DNA from: Sabellastarte sp. h YS-2021
Taxonomy: Eukaryota > Annelida > Polychaeta > Sabellida > Sabellidae
Length of the DNA: 64,000 bases
Direction of reading: 5' to 3'
Assembly: GCA_964017235.1 (NCBI GenBank)
Contig: OZ024929.1
Location: 21,573,464 to 21,637,463, forward strand
This document shows positions 23,501-38,500 of this stretch, in pieces. Position 1 is the first letter of the stretch. Every line of letters begins with the position of its first letter. Position numbers and translations under genes: made by a program. Below the pieces are notes generated by a model that did not search any database, was not told where the DNA came from, and saw nothing but the letters and a program-made list of their open reading frames with translations.

Positions 23501-26500
23501 TTATTTGTAAGTAGGAGAACAACATCTGAAGGTTTAGGAAGCCCAAGATGATGAGACAAGTACAGAAACTCTTCCACACCCCTATGTCAATTGAAGCTTC
23601 TTCATGGGAATGACCATGACCGTCATCAGTTCCATGTGCATGAAGGCCTAGACCCTAAAATTGACAGTAAGGCAAGAATTGGGTTTTATGAACATCCTCC
23701 AGGGTGTTGGCTTGAAATTAATAATTATCCTAGGTTTTGGTGATGCAATATGCTGGGGTTAAATCAATCTCAGTTATATTTATTACAATGCAGCTACAAT
23801 TACAGCTTTGGGGGATTTGTCGTAGTGGCAGTGACTGCTTTGCCCTGTTGGTAAGGTATTGGATGGCCGAATCATTAGGCTATACTATGGACATCTTTCA
23901 CTGTCACTTTAGTATCCATTTAATATAACAGTTCAATAATTTTCATACAGTGATAGTTGTAGCAGAGACAGATGGTTAAAGAAGCGAGAAAGACTGAAAG
24001 TGTTTATATGATGGGCATTCTTCAGTCTGCTTGTATATTATATGTATATTAACTTCAAAGGTTATTGGTATCATCGGCAACAACATGGTTAGTATTGATA
24101 AGATCCTAGCTGCATATAAACACTCCTGACTGAAATAGTAAATTAGAGCTCTTAACAGTAGCACTAAAATATCTCTTGGCTAAAGTACATGCAAGACTTA
24201 CGTAAGTACTCTCATCGGTTGTGGTACCACAATATTATTTATTATTACTACATCCAAGACTTACTTAAGTACTCTCATCGGTTGTGGTACCACATTATTA
24301 TTTATTATTATTACTATTGATTAAGCATTGCAAATGTAAATTGATTAATATGCTCTCCAAGAAGTCCTGGGAGTGGGCCTAACATTTGTAAAACAAAGAC
24401 TTTAATATGGCCGCCATAAACATTTCTCCATTTCAAAATTGGAAATAAAGTATAAGTATATAGAATATCTTCCCAATGTAGTTTTTGTAAGTTTTTTATG
24501 TGGCTACAAGGTTTTCTGCTGAAAATGCATTTAGATAAATGCCTCAAACAAATGATATATGTCACCAGTAGTATATTTTGGGGTAGAAATAAAAGGTCAA
24601 ATAAAGGTTGTTTGATAAATCACTCCAAGCTCAGTCTTATACACCATTGACCCTGCAGGCGAGATCCCCGTCGGTAGTCCTTTGATCACAGCCTGACGTC
24701 CATTTGCAAACTTGCAAGAAAATGACCCACCATCCTAATCCTTGCCCATCCCATAGAAGTTTTAAAATGTTTAAAATTTCCGCATTTCCCCATGAGTCAC
24801 CGTCATTCACCTTCCTGTGTCAGTACCACCAACGTACGTATAACCCTGTCTCTCCCTGTCAGTGGGAAACAATGCACATATATTTTTGATGTAATGAGAC
24901 AAGGTGAAATAAGGTACGACTCAGTGGCCCACAAGTTATTCTTGTTTCATTTTTTTCTTAATACCTAATTTCAGGTACAGGCAGATGAAAGTGTCACAGT
25001 GATGTTCTTCCTGCAGGGCCTTTATTCCAAATTTTGATGATGCCCTTCCACCTGTGTCAGCACATGTTTGAATGTATTGGTTTTTCTTGTACTTTCAGTT
25101 GAAACCTGTGTCTAAACCTAGTGTACTGGCTGTTGCCACGGGTTCAGCCTCCACTTCTGCAACTGACCCAATAACCCCGTTACTAGTTCCTCACTTCTCT
25201 AGCAGTTCTGTTGGCTCTGCTGTTCCTGAGGATGGTGAAGAAGAGGTATTGGCAGGGTTAGTTGACCAAATACCTCCTTCATCCATGATTAAATCTGAAG
25301 AGATTCTGAATCACTTAAAGACTGGCAATGAATGGATGCAGAAGACCCTGGAACTGATTGACAGTACCCTGTCTGCTTATGCTCCTGACATGAAGATGTC
25401 CTGGAACCTTATGATGGAGACATATGTCAAGGAGATTGACCCATTCTTGTGGAGGTGCTTCAAGGACCAGTCTTACCAGATGATCACACAGTGCATTGAC
25501 CAATATGCAGCTATTAAACAGACTCCAGGTGGGGGGGGGGGGGGGCAGTCACAGCAGCAGTACATCTTGTCCTATCATCCGACAGCAGGTACCTTGTCTG
25601 TTACCCAACTACCATACAAGAGGGTAACCTGTAACTTTTTGTGTTGGGTTTTTTACAGTTGTTCGTACTACTGTTGGTTTAATTGCAAGTGTTAATATTT
25701 AGAGTAACTTGGTTACTGCTGACAGTGTTACTGTTGGCTAGAGTAATGTTTTTATAACATTTTCAGTAACAATGGTTATTGCTGATGGTTATTGTTGTTG
25801 TCTTCTAATTTTTTTTCCTATGTCAAGTAATTATTGCTTGTGGTAGCACTAATGGTATACTTGTTTTTTTTTTGCATTGGTTATATGTAACACCAAAGGG
25901 ATTCAGTGCTGTTGATACTACTATTGCAAGTATAAGTAAAATATTTCCAGCTGATGGTTTACACTGTTGGCCCATTGTAATTCTTTTAAGTGGTTACAAC
26001 TGGTAGTAGTAATACTTGTTTGCTCTATACGATTTTAAACATTTGCCAATCTGGTGTTTACTTTTACATCTGGCCATGTAGTTGTTGGCTTGTCATGTGT
26101 TTTAGGGTAATTTTTTACACCCTTTTAGTATACCTATGTTCTGAGTTGTAACTTGTCACTAAGGGTGTACTGCTTACACAAATGTATAATATAACTACTG
26201 TAATGGTAAACACTAATCAGCCATTACCGTCTCAGCCTTGCTAGTGTATTTTTTAAAAGTATGCATTATAACATTTTTTAAAGTGCTGTAATCATGCACT
26301 TTATTTTTTAACATGAATGGTTTCATTTTTTCCCTTTTTCTTATGCTCCTGCTTTAAAGTTCTCCACAGTTTTGGGCACCCGAGAGGTTTTGTATATGTG
26401 TTGTAAATACTATTGTTTTGTTTGTCATTCTTGTAACATTATGTTTCATGTAGACTACTTTTGAAAAAATTTTTTATTCATTTTAATCTAAATTTTTATT

Positions 26501-29500
26501 CATTTTAAACTAAATTTTTATTAATGTCAAACTAAATTTTTAATTATTTTTTTTTGTATCTTTGGTTTACTTTTTCTTTGGCTGCTTACTTTAGGCTTAC
26601 ACTTTTTATTTATCTATTTATTCACAGTTGATTTATTATTACTCCTAAGTTGTGATACCTTTGTTGTTCAGTGTTGTTCAGTATTACATTAATTTATTTT
26701 TCATTGGTTTATTATTGTTATGATTTGTCTTTTTGATATTTGTAATGAATTTTGTTTCTCCTCTATGGCTTTTCTGTTAATTTTTGTGTACTTGGTTCTT
26801 TTTTGTTGTAAAATTAATAAAATTTTAAAAAATATATATAATTTTGAGTTTCAATTAACTTATCTGATCAGTTCCACTCTTGTCATAGTGCAACAGATGA
26901 ATTAAATGTAATACTGAGGTGCGATGCTTTAATATGACCTCCAATGTGACCTTTGACCAAAGAAGTGAATGATGACATTTCAGCAGTTATACAAAATAGT
27001 TGGCCTTTTACCAGATTTTACCTTTGGTTTCATCTATCATGCTTAATTTATTCATGTAATTGTCACTAAAATATAAACAAGAAAGATAAACTTTTATTAT
27101 AAATTAACAAATTACTTTATAGCACTTATTACTAAATAACGCTTTACAAATTAAAATTACTTTGTGTAATTAAAAAAACAGTCCTGCAAGAAAAGTTCAT
27201 CACAGTCCTTGAACAAGATCATATTATTCTGCCAATGAACAGCCCCAACCAACGGGGTTGTTATAGTAATGTTTAAAATAATGTCTCTTGGATGCCAGTT
27301 TCCCCATTCTGCTCCTCCAAGGTCACCTGTCTCCAGATACCTGGGATGTGCCTGTGATCATTGTCCTCCTCATCTGCTAGTCCTGGATGGCCTGCCCAAT
27401 AACATGTCCTAAAATGTTGTGCAAGGTCACACAAGCCAGAACCACCAGTGTGACATTGTGTGCATCTGTGCAAATGTGGTCACTAGGCATCTGAAATGAT
27501 TGGCTAATATCATGAAAGCATTCTCCATCACCCCTCTGACTCTGAACAGTCTGTAGATGAAGATACGTTCCTCATCATTCAGGTTTCTTCCAGAGAAAGG
27601 TTCATTGGCAAAGTCCTCAATTGAAAGGCATCATCTGCCACAATGAATTGTGGCATGTCCCTGTCATCACCTGGCAATGGATCAGCATCTGGAAAACCTA
27701 TGGTCTCATCAAGGATGCTCTGCTTCAGTTGACACTCGTTGAAGATCTGGGCACCATTACTCCCTACATCTGCCCACAGAAACCTGCAGTCAGTGTCCAC
27801 AACATCACTGAGTAGAAGCCCTTGTAGTTGTAATATTTAGACCCTGACTGCCTGGGATTTCTTATGGTTACATGTTTCCCATCTATGGCTCCCACAGCAT
27901 GATGGAAGTTCCACCTTTGATCAAAGTGCACTGCCTTCTCCCAACATTCTTGTGTGGTACTTGGACACTTCAGCTGCTCTTCCCTATAAACTTGATAGAT
28001 TGCCTCACACACCTCTATCACCAAGAGTGATATGGTGTTGAAAGCAACCCTGGAGCCATACATTAGGGTCTTGCAGGAGTCCCCAGTGGCTAGGTATCTC
28101 AGGGTGATGGCTACCTTCAATCTAGTAGGACAGGGTTCATGAAATCTTGTCTTCTCCTTCTGAATTACTGGTCCAACTCTTTCCACTAGTTCTCTGAAAA
28201 GTTCTGCAGACAATCTCAAAGCCGTATAAGTCAGAATTCAGCAGCTGGTCTATCAAAACTCCATACTACCCAAGGAGTGGCCTTTCCAGTATCCAGTTTC
28301 TAACCCAACACAGTCTCAAGCACCTACGTCTTCCATGACAGGCCAAATCAAGATGAACTGCAAGATTTTGCATAAGTCTATCATTCTGGAGTTGCAGAAT
28401 CCCACAAAGCAGTCTTAATCTGTCAGCTGGCTGAATATTCATAGTGATGTTGCTCACTCGAAGTCAAAGGTGGAGAAATAATGGTGGTCGACTGTGATGC
28501 ACGGTTTTATAGGCATTTGGGCACCCTACTGCAGGTGAGACATGACTGTTAGTAGCAGTAGCATTACAGAACTATAAATGTACATCACCTACAGACAACC
28601 TCCATTCACCTTGCTTCATGTTACATAACCATCAGAGTAGCACCTGTTACCAAATCCAGAACACATCAAAACTTTCAAAGGCAGTAGGATCACAGTGCCT
28701 CATTGTCGTACACCATGATTTATTTATTTAGGGTTTTACTTCACTTTCAACACTGTACAGGTCATATCACGATGGGTAGTTTAGTGGGCAGAGGAAACCA
28801 ATGCATACAGTTGGTCAAGGTTCTGTACTGTAAACTGCCGACCATTGATAAGAAACAACCAACTCTCCCACATAATGTCCAGGGTTTGAACCGCCAACCT
28901 CAGAGGTGGGAGGCGAGTGTGTTAGCACTGCGCCACCATGGCCCCTCATTGTACACCATAAAGGCCAGTGACAAACCTTGTGGAAATCCCTTTCACCGTG
29001 AATTGATTACAGAAACCACTGAGATGACAGTAGCTTAACCATGGGACCTGGGAGGTGGTTCCACCACCTTGGAAAACCTGTAACAGCAAGACATACCACC
29101 AGTAGTGTGAATGGGCCCTTTTTGTGAAATCCTCTTGAACCCAAAACATAGCCAAAATAAAAAATCTTAGATTTAAGTTTCAGACATAGATAAAGACTTT
29201 GCCAAGCCTTAGACCCTTTGTAAAACTGGCCACTGAAAAAAATGAGATATTGACTTACATGAGGTATCAAATGCATGATGGCATCCCCTGCCAGAGTACC
29301 CACTGCCAAGGCAAGCATGACCGTGAGGATGTACTTGAACATAGGACTGTTCTGCCACCTGGCCATTGGAACACTCAGCAAAGAGAAAGCACTGATGATC
29401 AGGACAGCAAGTATTGTATAACCCCAAGCTGTGAAAAGAAAAACAGATTTACTAACATCCAAAGCCCTGAATACTGACCTAGAGTTTCCCTTGACTATCA

Positions 29501-32500
29501 CTTTTGGTCAATTCTTTTGTAAGCTTAGCACAATGAGTTCGACCATGTCAGGAAGATATTTACTTGGGTTTAGCATCACTTTCAAGTTGCATCACATTTG
29601 TATGGGTGGTATTATGACTGGTAGTTCCTCAAAATTCCGTACTGTAAATCTACAGCAGTCAGTAAGCAAGTACCACCTTATCCACATAGGGTTAGGTCTG
29701 GGGTTTGAACGGCTGACCTCAGAGGTAAAAGGTAAGTGTGTTAACCACTGCACCACCGAGTCCCCCATGACCCTTGACTGCTCCAGTGCATGTAAACACT
29801 GTTACCTTCAATGATCTTCGCTTTGTCTATCTGTCTGTATACTGTAAGCATCTATCAAGAATATCTGTGATGTTTTCATAAATAATTTAGTGATTTATGT
29901 CTTTTTGTATGGTGTAAGTTATCTTTGAAATGCAGAATCAGAATTATATCTTTATATATTAGTAATGAAATAAAGCTATAATTGGTTCGGTAAGTTTTTT
30001 TTTAAAAAGGAAGAACTTAGTGGTAATGAATGATTTAAACCTGATTCAAATTTTCACTTTAAGATGAAACTTTTATAAAATGATTTATCCGATAACATTA
30101 AACAATTATATCAAAATGTGTACACTATACTGCAAGAAAGACACATTATGTTTAACCCCTTCTGCACTGTTGCTAGGTGATGCTAGAAAAGGACTTGTCT
30201 TTAAAAATGGCAGCTGATATTGGACCCACAAGAAAATTGTTGTGGAAACCAGACTAGTAAAAACCAAACTGTGATACTTAACTTACTTAAACCTGATTCA
30301 AATTTCCACTTTAAGATGAAACTTTTATAAAATGATTTATCCGATAACATTAAACATTATATCAAAATGTGTACAATATACAGCAAGAAAGACACATTAT
30401 GTTTAACCCCTTCTGTACTGTTGCTAGGTGATGCTAGAAAACGACTTGTCTTTAAAAATAGCAGCTGATATTGGACCCACAAGAAAATTGTTGTGGAAAC
30501 CAGACTAGTAAAAACCAAACTGTGATACTTAACTTACTTTCACCGGCTGTTGGTGGCGGATCAGTGACCTCATCATCATGGCTGTGTACACATCCATGTA
30601 GCACCTGCTCCAAAAAAGTTGGAGCGATCTCGATGAAGTCAAACTCAGTGAGTCCGCCATCCTCGCTTATGTTGTGAATATGGAGCAGGTCATGTCCATC
30701 ATAGCACTGTAAAATATACAAATCCTATATTTAGAACTACCACTGTCATGTGACAATTATATTATATTAATATGTATCACTTAACAGTGCTTAATGAGAA
30801 TTCGAGTCTTTTACAAATTTCTTACTTTGTAAACAAGCATTGGTTTGGAGTAATACTGTTATAATTTTTCCTTCTGACCAGCACAACGACATCTTGTTTA
30901 TTATCACAGGCCCATGTTGCTGGGAGTATGCACTTGTAAAAGTTTGTAGGGTGAACATGACAGTTGCTGAAGAATTATGTAAAAACCTAGGAATATTATT
31001 GGCTTCTTACCAGCCCAGTAACATGTTGTTGGTCCTGTGTTACACTGTGAATATCAGCAAGTGATCGTGTCAGTTGTGGAAGAAACATGTCTAAAAATCT
31101 TTTCAAGTATCAGCTGTATCTGTGTTATTGTGTACTGGGGATTTTCACTTAAAAATAAGTAATATTTGACTCCCCAAATTTCTTTAAAAGGAAAATCTTA
31201 TTTTGTGAGTGATAATGAATGGCTTCTAACTGATGTCAATTTGTCATTTAAATAATACCAAATAAGAGGGTATTAATATAAAAACTGTGCACCTTTTTCT
31301 GTGCTATTGCTATGAGTAACTACTAATGCTATTTATCCAAAATGGTGGCTGGACCCTTAGCTGGATATGACTAGAAGAAACGTTATTTGAATAACAATAT
31401 TAGTGAATTTGGGTTAAGAGTATCTTGCTTGGACAACAACTGGTGTCAATTACAGGTCTAAAATGTGACATATTGGTGTTGTGAAGCACAAACGTGAAAA
31501 ACACTTGAAATAGGACTAATATGTGACAGAACCTCTGAAAGAGACAGATGTCCTAATTGGATATGACAACCTTTAGACTATCACGCAGTGAGCTGGCATA
31601 TATCAGTCTGATATCATGGATATTTATTCTTATCCACTGTTTGACTAAGAAGGGATCAATAGATTAATTAATGTGAAAGTTTCCATGTTATGTAAAACAC
31701 TTTGCCACTGGGATGATTGGTTAGCATTTAGTAACAAATTACATTTGCAGATATTTTACACTATATCAAATAAATGCTGTTTTATTGTCAAAAAACATTA
31801 CACACTGATCAGAATCTTCCATAATACAATCAACAATAACGACGTTTTCCCTCAGTGACAGCAACTTTCACCACTTTCATATTGTATGACACATTTGTCT
31901 TGAACCTTTAAACACATCAGGCAGATGGCCAAACTTCTTTGTGATTTTCTTAAGTTTCGTAAAATTTCATCATGATATTGCTATGCATAACTGCTAATGC
32001 CATTCATCCTAATGAAATCTTATTTTAAAAAGGGAATAATTTTTGAGAATAACAATATTAGTGAATTTGGGTTAAGAGTATCTTGCTTGTGCAAAAACAG
32101 GTATCCAATACAAGTAATGTGACTCATTGGTGTTGTGAAGTACAAATGTGGAAAACGTTAATTAGGACTATTATGTGACAACACCTCTGAAACAGACAGG
32201 TGTCCTAATTGGGTATGACAACCTTTAGACTATCACGTAGAGAGCTGGCATATATGATTCATGGATATTTATTCTTATCCACTATATGACTAAGAAGGGA
32301 TCAATAGAATAATCAATGTTAAAGTTTCCATGTTATGTGAAACTCTTTGCCACTGGGGAGAACTCGTAACATTTAGGAACAAATTACATTTGCAGATATT
32401 TTACACATGTCAAAAAAATGAGTCTTTTTTATCACAAAGTCATTTCACATTTGATCAGAATCTTCCACAATACAATCAACAATAAGGAGGTTTCCCTTAG

Positions 32501-35500
32501 TGATAGCAACTCTTACCTACTGTAATGTATTTCACATTGCATGACGCATTTTTCCTGAACCTACAAACACCTCAGGCAGTTGGCCAAACTTTTGTGATTT
32601 CGTAACTGCAACATTGCATGATTTAAAAAAACACTTCAGGCAGTTGGCCAAACTTTTGTGATTTCTTAACTGCAACATTGCATGATTTAAAGGATGTCCC
32701 AAAAAGTGGTTTAATTTATCTATTTTGATACAACCTTGGTTGTGCTTCACGTACTATTCTAATCTAATAATATTTTATAGGGCTTAATCTCGATAACAAA
32801 GTCTAACCTCTAGAAAGGGCAACAAACAACTGTCATACACAGAATGACTTTGCAAAATGCATCATGACAAGCTAAATATGCAAGGAAAACAAACGTTTTT
32901 ACACCACCACCAGTGGGAAGTAACCTGGGTAGTTATGGACCTAATATAGCAGTGCCTGATTTACATTTATTTATTTATTTTTTTTTGAGGGGGGGACTTT
33001 ACATAAGTATAAATCTGTTTTGGAGTTCAATATGTAGGAGCATTTTTTTGGCGCAAACTGTATCGTAGTAAAATGTATTGAAGTAAATTCAATATACCAA
33101 TGTCTAGCCTATCTAGACCAGGTGGGTAGTCATGTTGATGTACACAGGCTTTGGTTTGAATGTATTAATACAGAAATTGACTATCACGTAGAGAGCTGGC
33201 ATAAATATATCTGTGGGTAAATGTTTGCTTCCTTTTAGTCAAAGGTTGGGCCTTATGCCTGCTGATCACTAAGTTATGAGCCTAGAGATTACGGATCATT
33301 GCATTAACACTACTGTCAGGTAATATATGACTTTGATTGGCTTATCATTAAGAGTTCTCTAAATCAATGCACAGAAAAAAGAGAATATTTTCACAATTAC
33401 AAGTAAATAATCTAACTTTTGTACATGATTCTGTTTAAAACTTTAGTACGTTTTGAAATGTCTGAATACACGTTTCTTTAAGTCACACCTAGATTCTGTA
33501 CTGCATTTGTTTTTTTTTTGTGTATCATGAATATTTCATGTTGGGAAAATGTTTTCGAGCCTAGATCAAGATTATTCTGGAACAAACAAATGTACAGACA
33601 TGCACCTTAATTGACTCCAATATTATTGCCAATTTAAAATTGCTAATTTCATAGACTTAGGGGTAAGATATATATTATCAATTGTGTTAATTTTGAAAAG
33701 ATGATGGGAATGCAATTGAGGATTAAAGTGTTTAAATTTGATTACTTAATATCAGACCACATGTCTCTTCATATATAGTAGAGGGGCCACGGTGGCAGAG
33801 TGGTAACACTCTTGCCTCCCACCTCTGAGGCCGGGGTTCGGTTCCCGGCACGGCCTCAAGTGGGAAAGCTGGTAGTTGCTTGCCATTGGTCGGCAGTTTA
33901 CAGCACAGAACCCTGACGAACTGTATGTACTGGTTTCCTCTGCCCTTCCAGTGAATATTGGCCAAGATCAGGTGTTTAGTATTTTAATGTTATGTGAAAC
34001 ATTGGTGTTGTGAAGCAATTAAAACTCTGGACTTTGATATCACAAATGTGAAACACTTAATACAGGACTGTTATATATGCGAAAACCTCTCAAACAGACA
34101 GATATCCTAATGAGGTAACACCACTTTATTCATTGTCCCGTAGAGAGCCGACATATATCAATCAGATATCATGAATATTTATTCCTATCCAATGTGTACT
34201 AACTGATAAGGAATCAATACATTTATCGCTGTTAAATTCTCCACAGTATGTGAAAATTTTCGCCATTGTGGAGAGCCCCTATTATTTTGAAATAAGAAAT
34301 AAAATTTGCATACATTTTACATATTATCACATAAATGATATATAATACTAATATAATCACATATTTGATGAAAAAATGTCATAATTAAACCAATAATAAT
34401 ATGGAGGGTACCCCAGTGATGGCAACTTTCACAAAGTGTGGAATATTTACATTCTCTATTCAGAGTGGTATGATGTATTTGTCTTGAACCTTCAAACACT
34501 TCAGAAGTTTTCCTAATCCTTTGTGATTTTGTTAAGTGCAATGTGACATGATATCAAAACAACATTGATAAGGTGTTCTATTTAATCACTTTTGATACAG
34601 CCTTACTTGAAAGTATTTTAACTTCAAATAATGTTCCAATCTAACTATATTTTTATACAGCTTAACCTCTATATGAGTATGTTCCAAGGCACTAAAACAT
34701 ACCTTTCAAAGATGAAAATTCATTAAGTCATTGAACCTGTCTCAGTTGTAAACCAGAGAATGCAGAAAACTAGGAAAAAAAACAATTTAGTTGTAAAAGT
34801 TTTTCATCTTAAGCCTCTTACGATGAAATATGTTATGAGATAAAACACAGAATAAAAAGAGTTGTTCATTCTGGAATGGATAGTCCTGATTAATGGGATC
34901 TATGTTGGACAAAAACCCATCTCCCGACTTAAATTTAGTATTTGCGTAATCCTGCAAACAAACAAATAGACAAACAAATAAACCTCCTTGGTGGAGAACA
35001 TGAGAGGGAAATGGGGTATAAAGGTGCGCCATATAAGCTGAACAAACACGTTTTTGTTGTTGTCCCATTATCGTTACTGCTGCAAAGTGTTACTACCTAT
35101 GCATAACTAAGACAGTAATATCAAATACAACTCCAGTAAAAAGATCATTGTTGTTTAGTGTTATCTAGAACAGTGTATATATCTAGAATCTCCATCATTC
35201 CAATTACATTTAGTTCACACAAAGTAGATGATAAAAGTGGCCATGGCAATACACATATTTTTAAATTTTGACTTAAATAGTTTCAACCAGTTGTGTGTGG
35301 TGAAATATTTGACATATTTGAATATGTCATATTTGAATATTATATTGTATTTATACTCAGCTCATGTACTGTATGACTTGTTTTTATATACAGTACATAC
35401 GCCCTTTAGTTATTTACTCCTTATTGCAAAGTGGTCTAGTTTATGGTACTTGCTTATACTTGCTGTAAAATGATGAAAGGTGCTAGAAGGTTTGAGTTAA

Positions 35501-38500
35501 TTATTGTGTTTATTATTGTTCCAGAAAGCTTGGCAAGAACTAAAATGAAACAAGTCCAATACCACCGAGATGCCAGATAGAGTGTATGCTAAGTTGGGAA
35601 AGCCTTTTGAAGAGATACAATTTTAACCTTTTTTCTGAAACAGGTGAGAGTTGGGGCAGACCAGACCTCATCAGGTAAATCATTCCAAACTGTGAGAGCA
35701 TCGAAAACAAAGCTGTGATCAAAGTGGGTTTTTTTTGTAAATTTATGTACAGATGGATAGAATTGCAGAACCTCCAACAACCTTTTATCTGCATGGTTGT
35801 ATCTTGTACTATATCGTCCACAATGACAGGGCACCGATGTAACTGGGATGACCATTGCGAAGAAACTTGTAAACTAAAGTGGCGGTTTTAAAGATGCAGT
35901 GAAATTCAACTGGGAGCCAATGGAGTCATTAGATGTCCATGTATATTTGTTACAGCTAGTGACAATCCTAGCAAGTGTGTTTTGAGTACACTGAAGTTTG
36001 AGCATGTTGAGACTGGACAGACTCCTGAAGAGAGAGTTGAGAGTTTCTCAGTGGCCTAGTGGTTAGCAAGTTTGGCATCTAATCACAGGCTGTCACCTCT
36101 GTGTGTGTTCGACTATCTTAAGTAACAATGCTGAAGACCTGTCCCAATATGACCCTGGCTGTCAAACAGGACGTAAAACCCCCAACTTTGCCTTTGAAGA
36201 GAGAGTTGCAGTAATCAAGGCAACTACTCACCAAGGCATTAGACGCAAGGATAGCAGCCTAATTTCTAATTTCATGAGTTGAGCATGCGATCCATGATGA
36301 GAAACTCTGTTTTGTCGGGGTTTAATTTGAGCATTTTTCACGACATCCTTTCTTGAACATCTAGAAGACATGAATTCAGTTTGTCAAAAGCTAGGGCTGC
36401 ATTTTGGGAGACATATGAATAAACAACTGCGTGTCGTCTGCATAAAAGTGGATTTGATTCCAGGGTGCATCCCAATATCCTTATTCAAATTTGTGGTGTA
36501 TCAGGAGAACAGCAGAGGACCAAGAACTGAGCCTTGTGGCACTCCAAATAGCAGCTCACACAATTCAAAGAGGGTTGACCCAATTTTAATTGCTTGGAAT
36601 CGGTGGCTGAGATAGGACGTGAACCACTTTAAGGCCATGCCACACACACTAAGCCATGACAATTAAGAAGCGTAGTGTGGTCAGTTGTGTCGAATGCAGC
36701 AAACAGATCAAATAAGACGAGTGCAGTTGGCTTTCCATGTGATAGTGAGAGATGAAGTTACTGATTATTATTAACATAATATTTATATGTTTCTGTTTCA
36801 CATTTTAACTAGAAAATAATTTCAACCCAGTAAACATTAAAAACATTTTAAAATGGTTTAAACATTTTAAAAACGTTTTAAAAACTATTTAAATCCTATC
36901 TTTTGGGTTACTGAACATTTCAAAGTAAATGTTTACAATGTAATGTTTAAAAAACGCTTTATAAACATTCTCTATACAAATGTTTTTGTTGAAAACAGGT
37001 TTGACTGGAACATTTATTACATAGCTAAAGAAATTAAGGTTATGCTGAAAATGTTTTTAAACATGAAATGTTTGATAAACAGTATACATAAAACATTTAA
37101 ACAACATTTGTTGATAATGTTTTGTAAATGTTTGATCTGAGAATGTTTTACAAATGTTTAATAGCAACTAGTTTTCATTCCTATCATTTAAAAACGTTTT
37201 TGAAATGTTTTATATCAAATGTTTTGAAAACATTCTATCGTAATTGTTTTATACCCATGTTTCAGAATGCTAAATGCACACTTGACTTCAAATATTTCCA
37301 AACAAAGATGTCAGTGGGCAATAAAAGGGGATTTTAATGAACTTTGTAAAAAATTGAAACCCCATGCAGTATCCCAAAAGTAAGAATTGAATTGGGGAAC
37401 AATTTACAAGCCACTATCTTACAATTTTAGACATAACAATAATATTTTCATTAGTGAACAACCTAAAAAAATATCGAATTTGACCGCTGACCCCAATGAA
37501 GGTTAATATTGCTAAGCAATTCCAAAGTTCATTTGTGACGTTTTTCTGACATTTGTCATTAAATGTTTAATAGACAATATACTAAAGACGTTTTGAAAAA
37601 TTCTATTATTAATTGGTTTCGTACCCATCATTTTTTAACCTTCGCCAAATGTTTCCTTTCAAATGTTCGCAAAACCCAAAAATGGTTATTGGGAAAATCT
37701 CTTATCCACATTATGTAATCTATGCCTTTATCATAGGCACTGGTAAATACTGAAATGCACCATTGAATACTTAAATTTTATTTTAGCCTTTCAAAATAAT
37801 TACTCAGTTTACATCTTATAGTTTATAGTTTAAAAAGTCATCAAATTATTCAGTACAATAGAAGCAGAATGCAAGCATTTGAGAGCGACCTGTCAAACAT
37901 CCTAAAACTATAAAAAAAAACTTACTGTGGCGTGATCGTGTCCCCCATCATCGTGAGGAGCTGTGTCATCATGGGTTCCAATGCCAAGGTCATGTAGAAT
38001 GTCATGATAACCTTCAAGAAGAATAGAGGTCACTACATTTAATCTGCTAAAATTACTGCTCCTCGCCTTAAGTTGGCACAGTTTGGACACTGGAGCCTTT
38101 TTGTGTATGTTTTAAGAGTGGTAACATAGATTTCATAAGATTCATTGGCATAGCCTTGCTAAGGGCTGAAGTATCTTTGTTATTAAGGAAATCATACAGA
38201 AAGAAAGTTCAAGTTTGCATAATGTATACACATACCTGATTTTAAGCAAGCTTACAGTTAATACAGATACTCTGCTGAACTTATATCTCCTAACATGTAT
38301 GGGTGCTTTACACCAAATATCTTTAACAGGTAAGAACAAAATAAGTACAAGTTTGAGTCTTAAGCAAGGCTAGCATTAACGCAAGTAAAGAATTGCTATG
38401 TCTAAAATAAAATAAAATCAATATACTTTTTACAGTGATTTGAAGGATCGATGATCAAATTTCCGCTTGAAATCGGCTGCAGCCCACCCTAAAATTGGCA

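Larger units (their letters stand above)
31386..34620. repeat. Three diverged copies of a ~620-650-bp segment
   Basis: Copies lie at about 31390-32000, 32048-32700 and 33985-34610. Landmarks in each are TTGGTGTTGTGAAG, a CCTAATT/CCTAATGAGG stretch, GAGCTGGCATATAT or GAGCCGACATATAT, ATGGATATTTATTC/ATGAATATTTATTC, and the final CTTCAGG/ACATCAGGCAG segment. Inside copy two, a 60-bp piece ending CAACATTGCATGATTTAAA is repeated at once (32580-32692). The interval 32760-33780 between copies two and three shows no gene. Confidence 0.8.

Noticed and set aside
24640-28560. ACCCTGCAGG near 24650 and ACCCTACTGCAGG near 28525 as Harbinger TIRs
   Set aside because: The two words are in the same orientation, not inverted, so they cannot be terminal inverted repeats.
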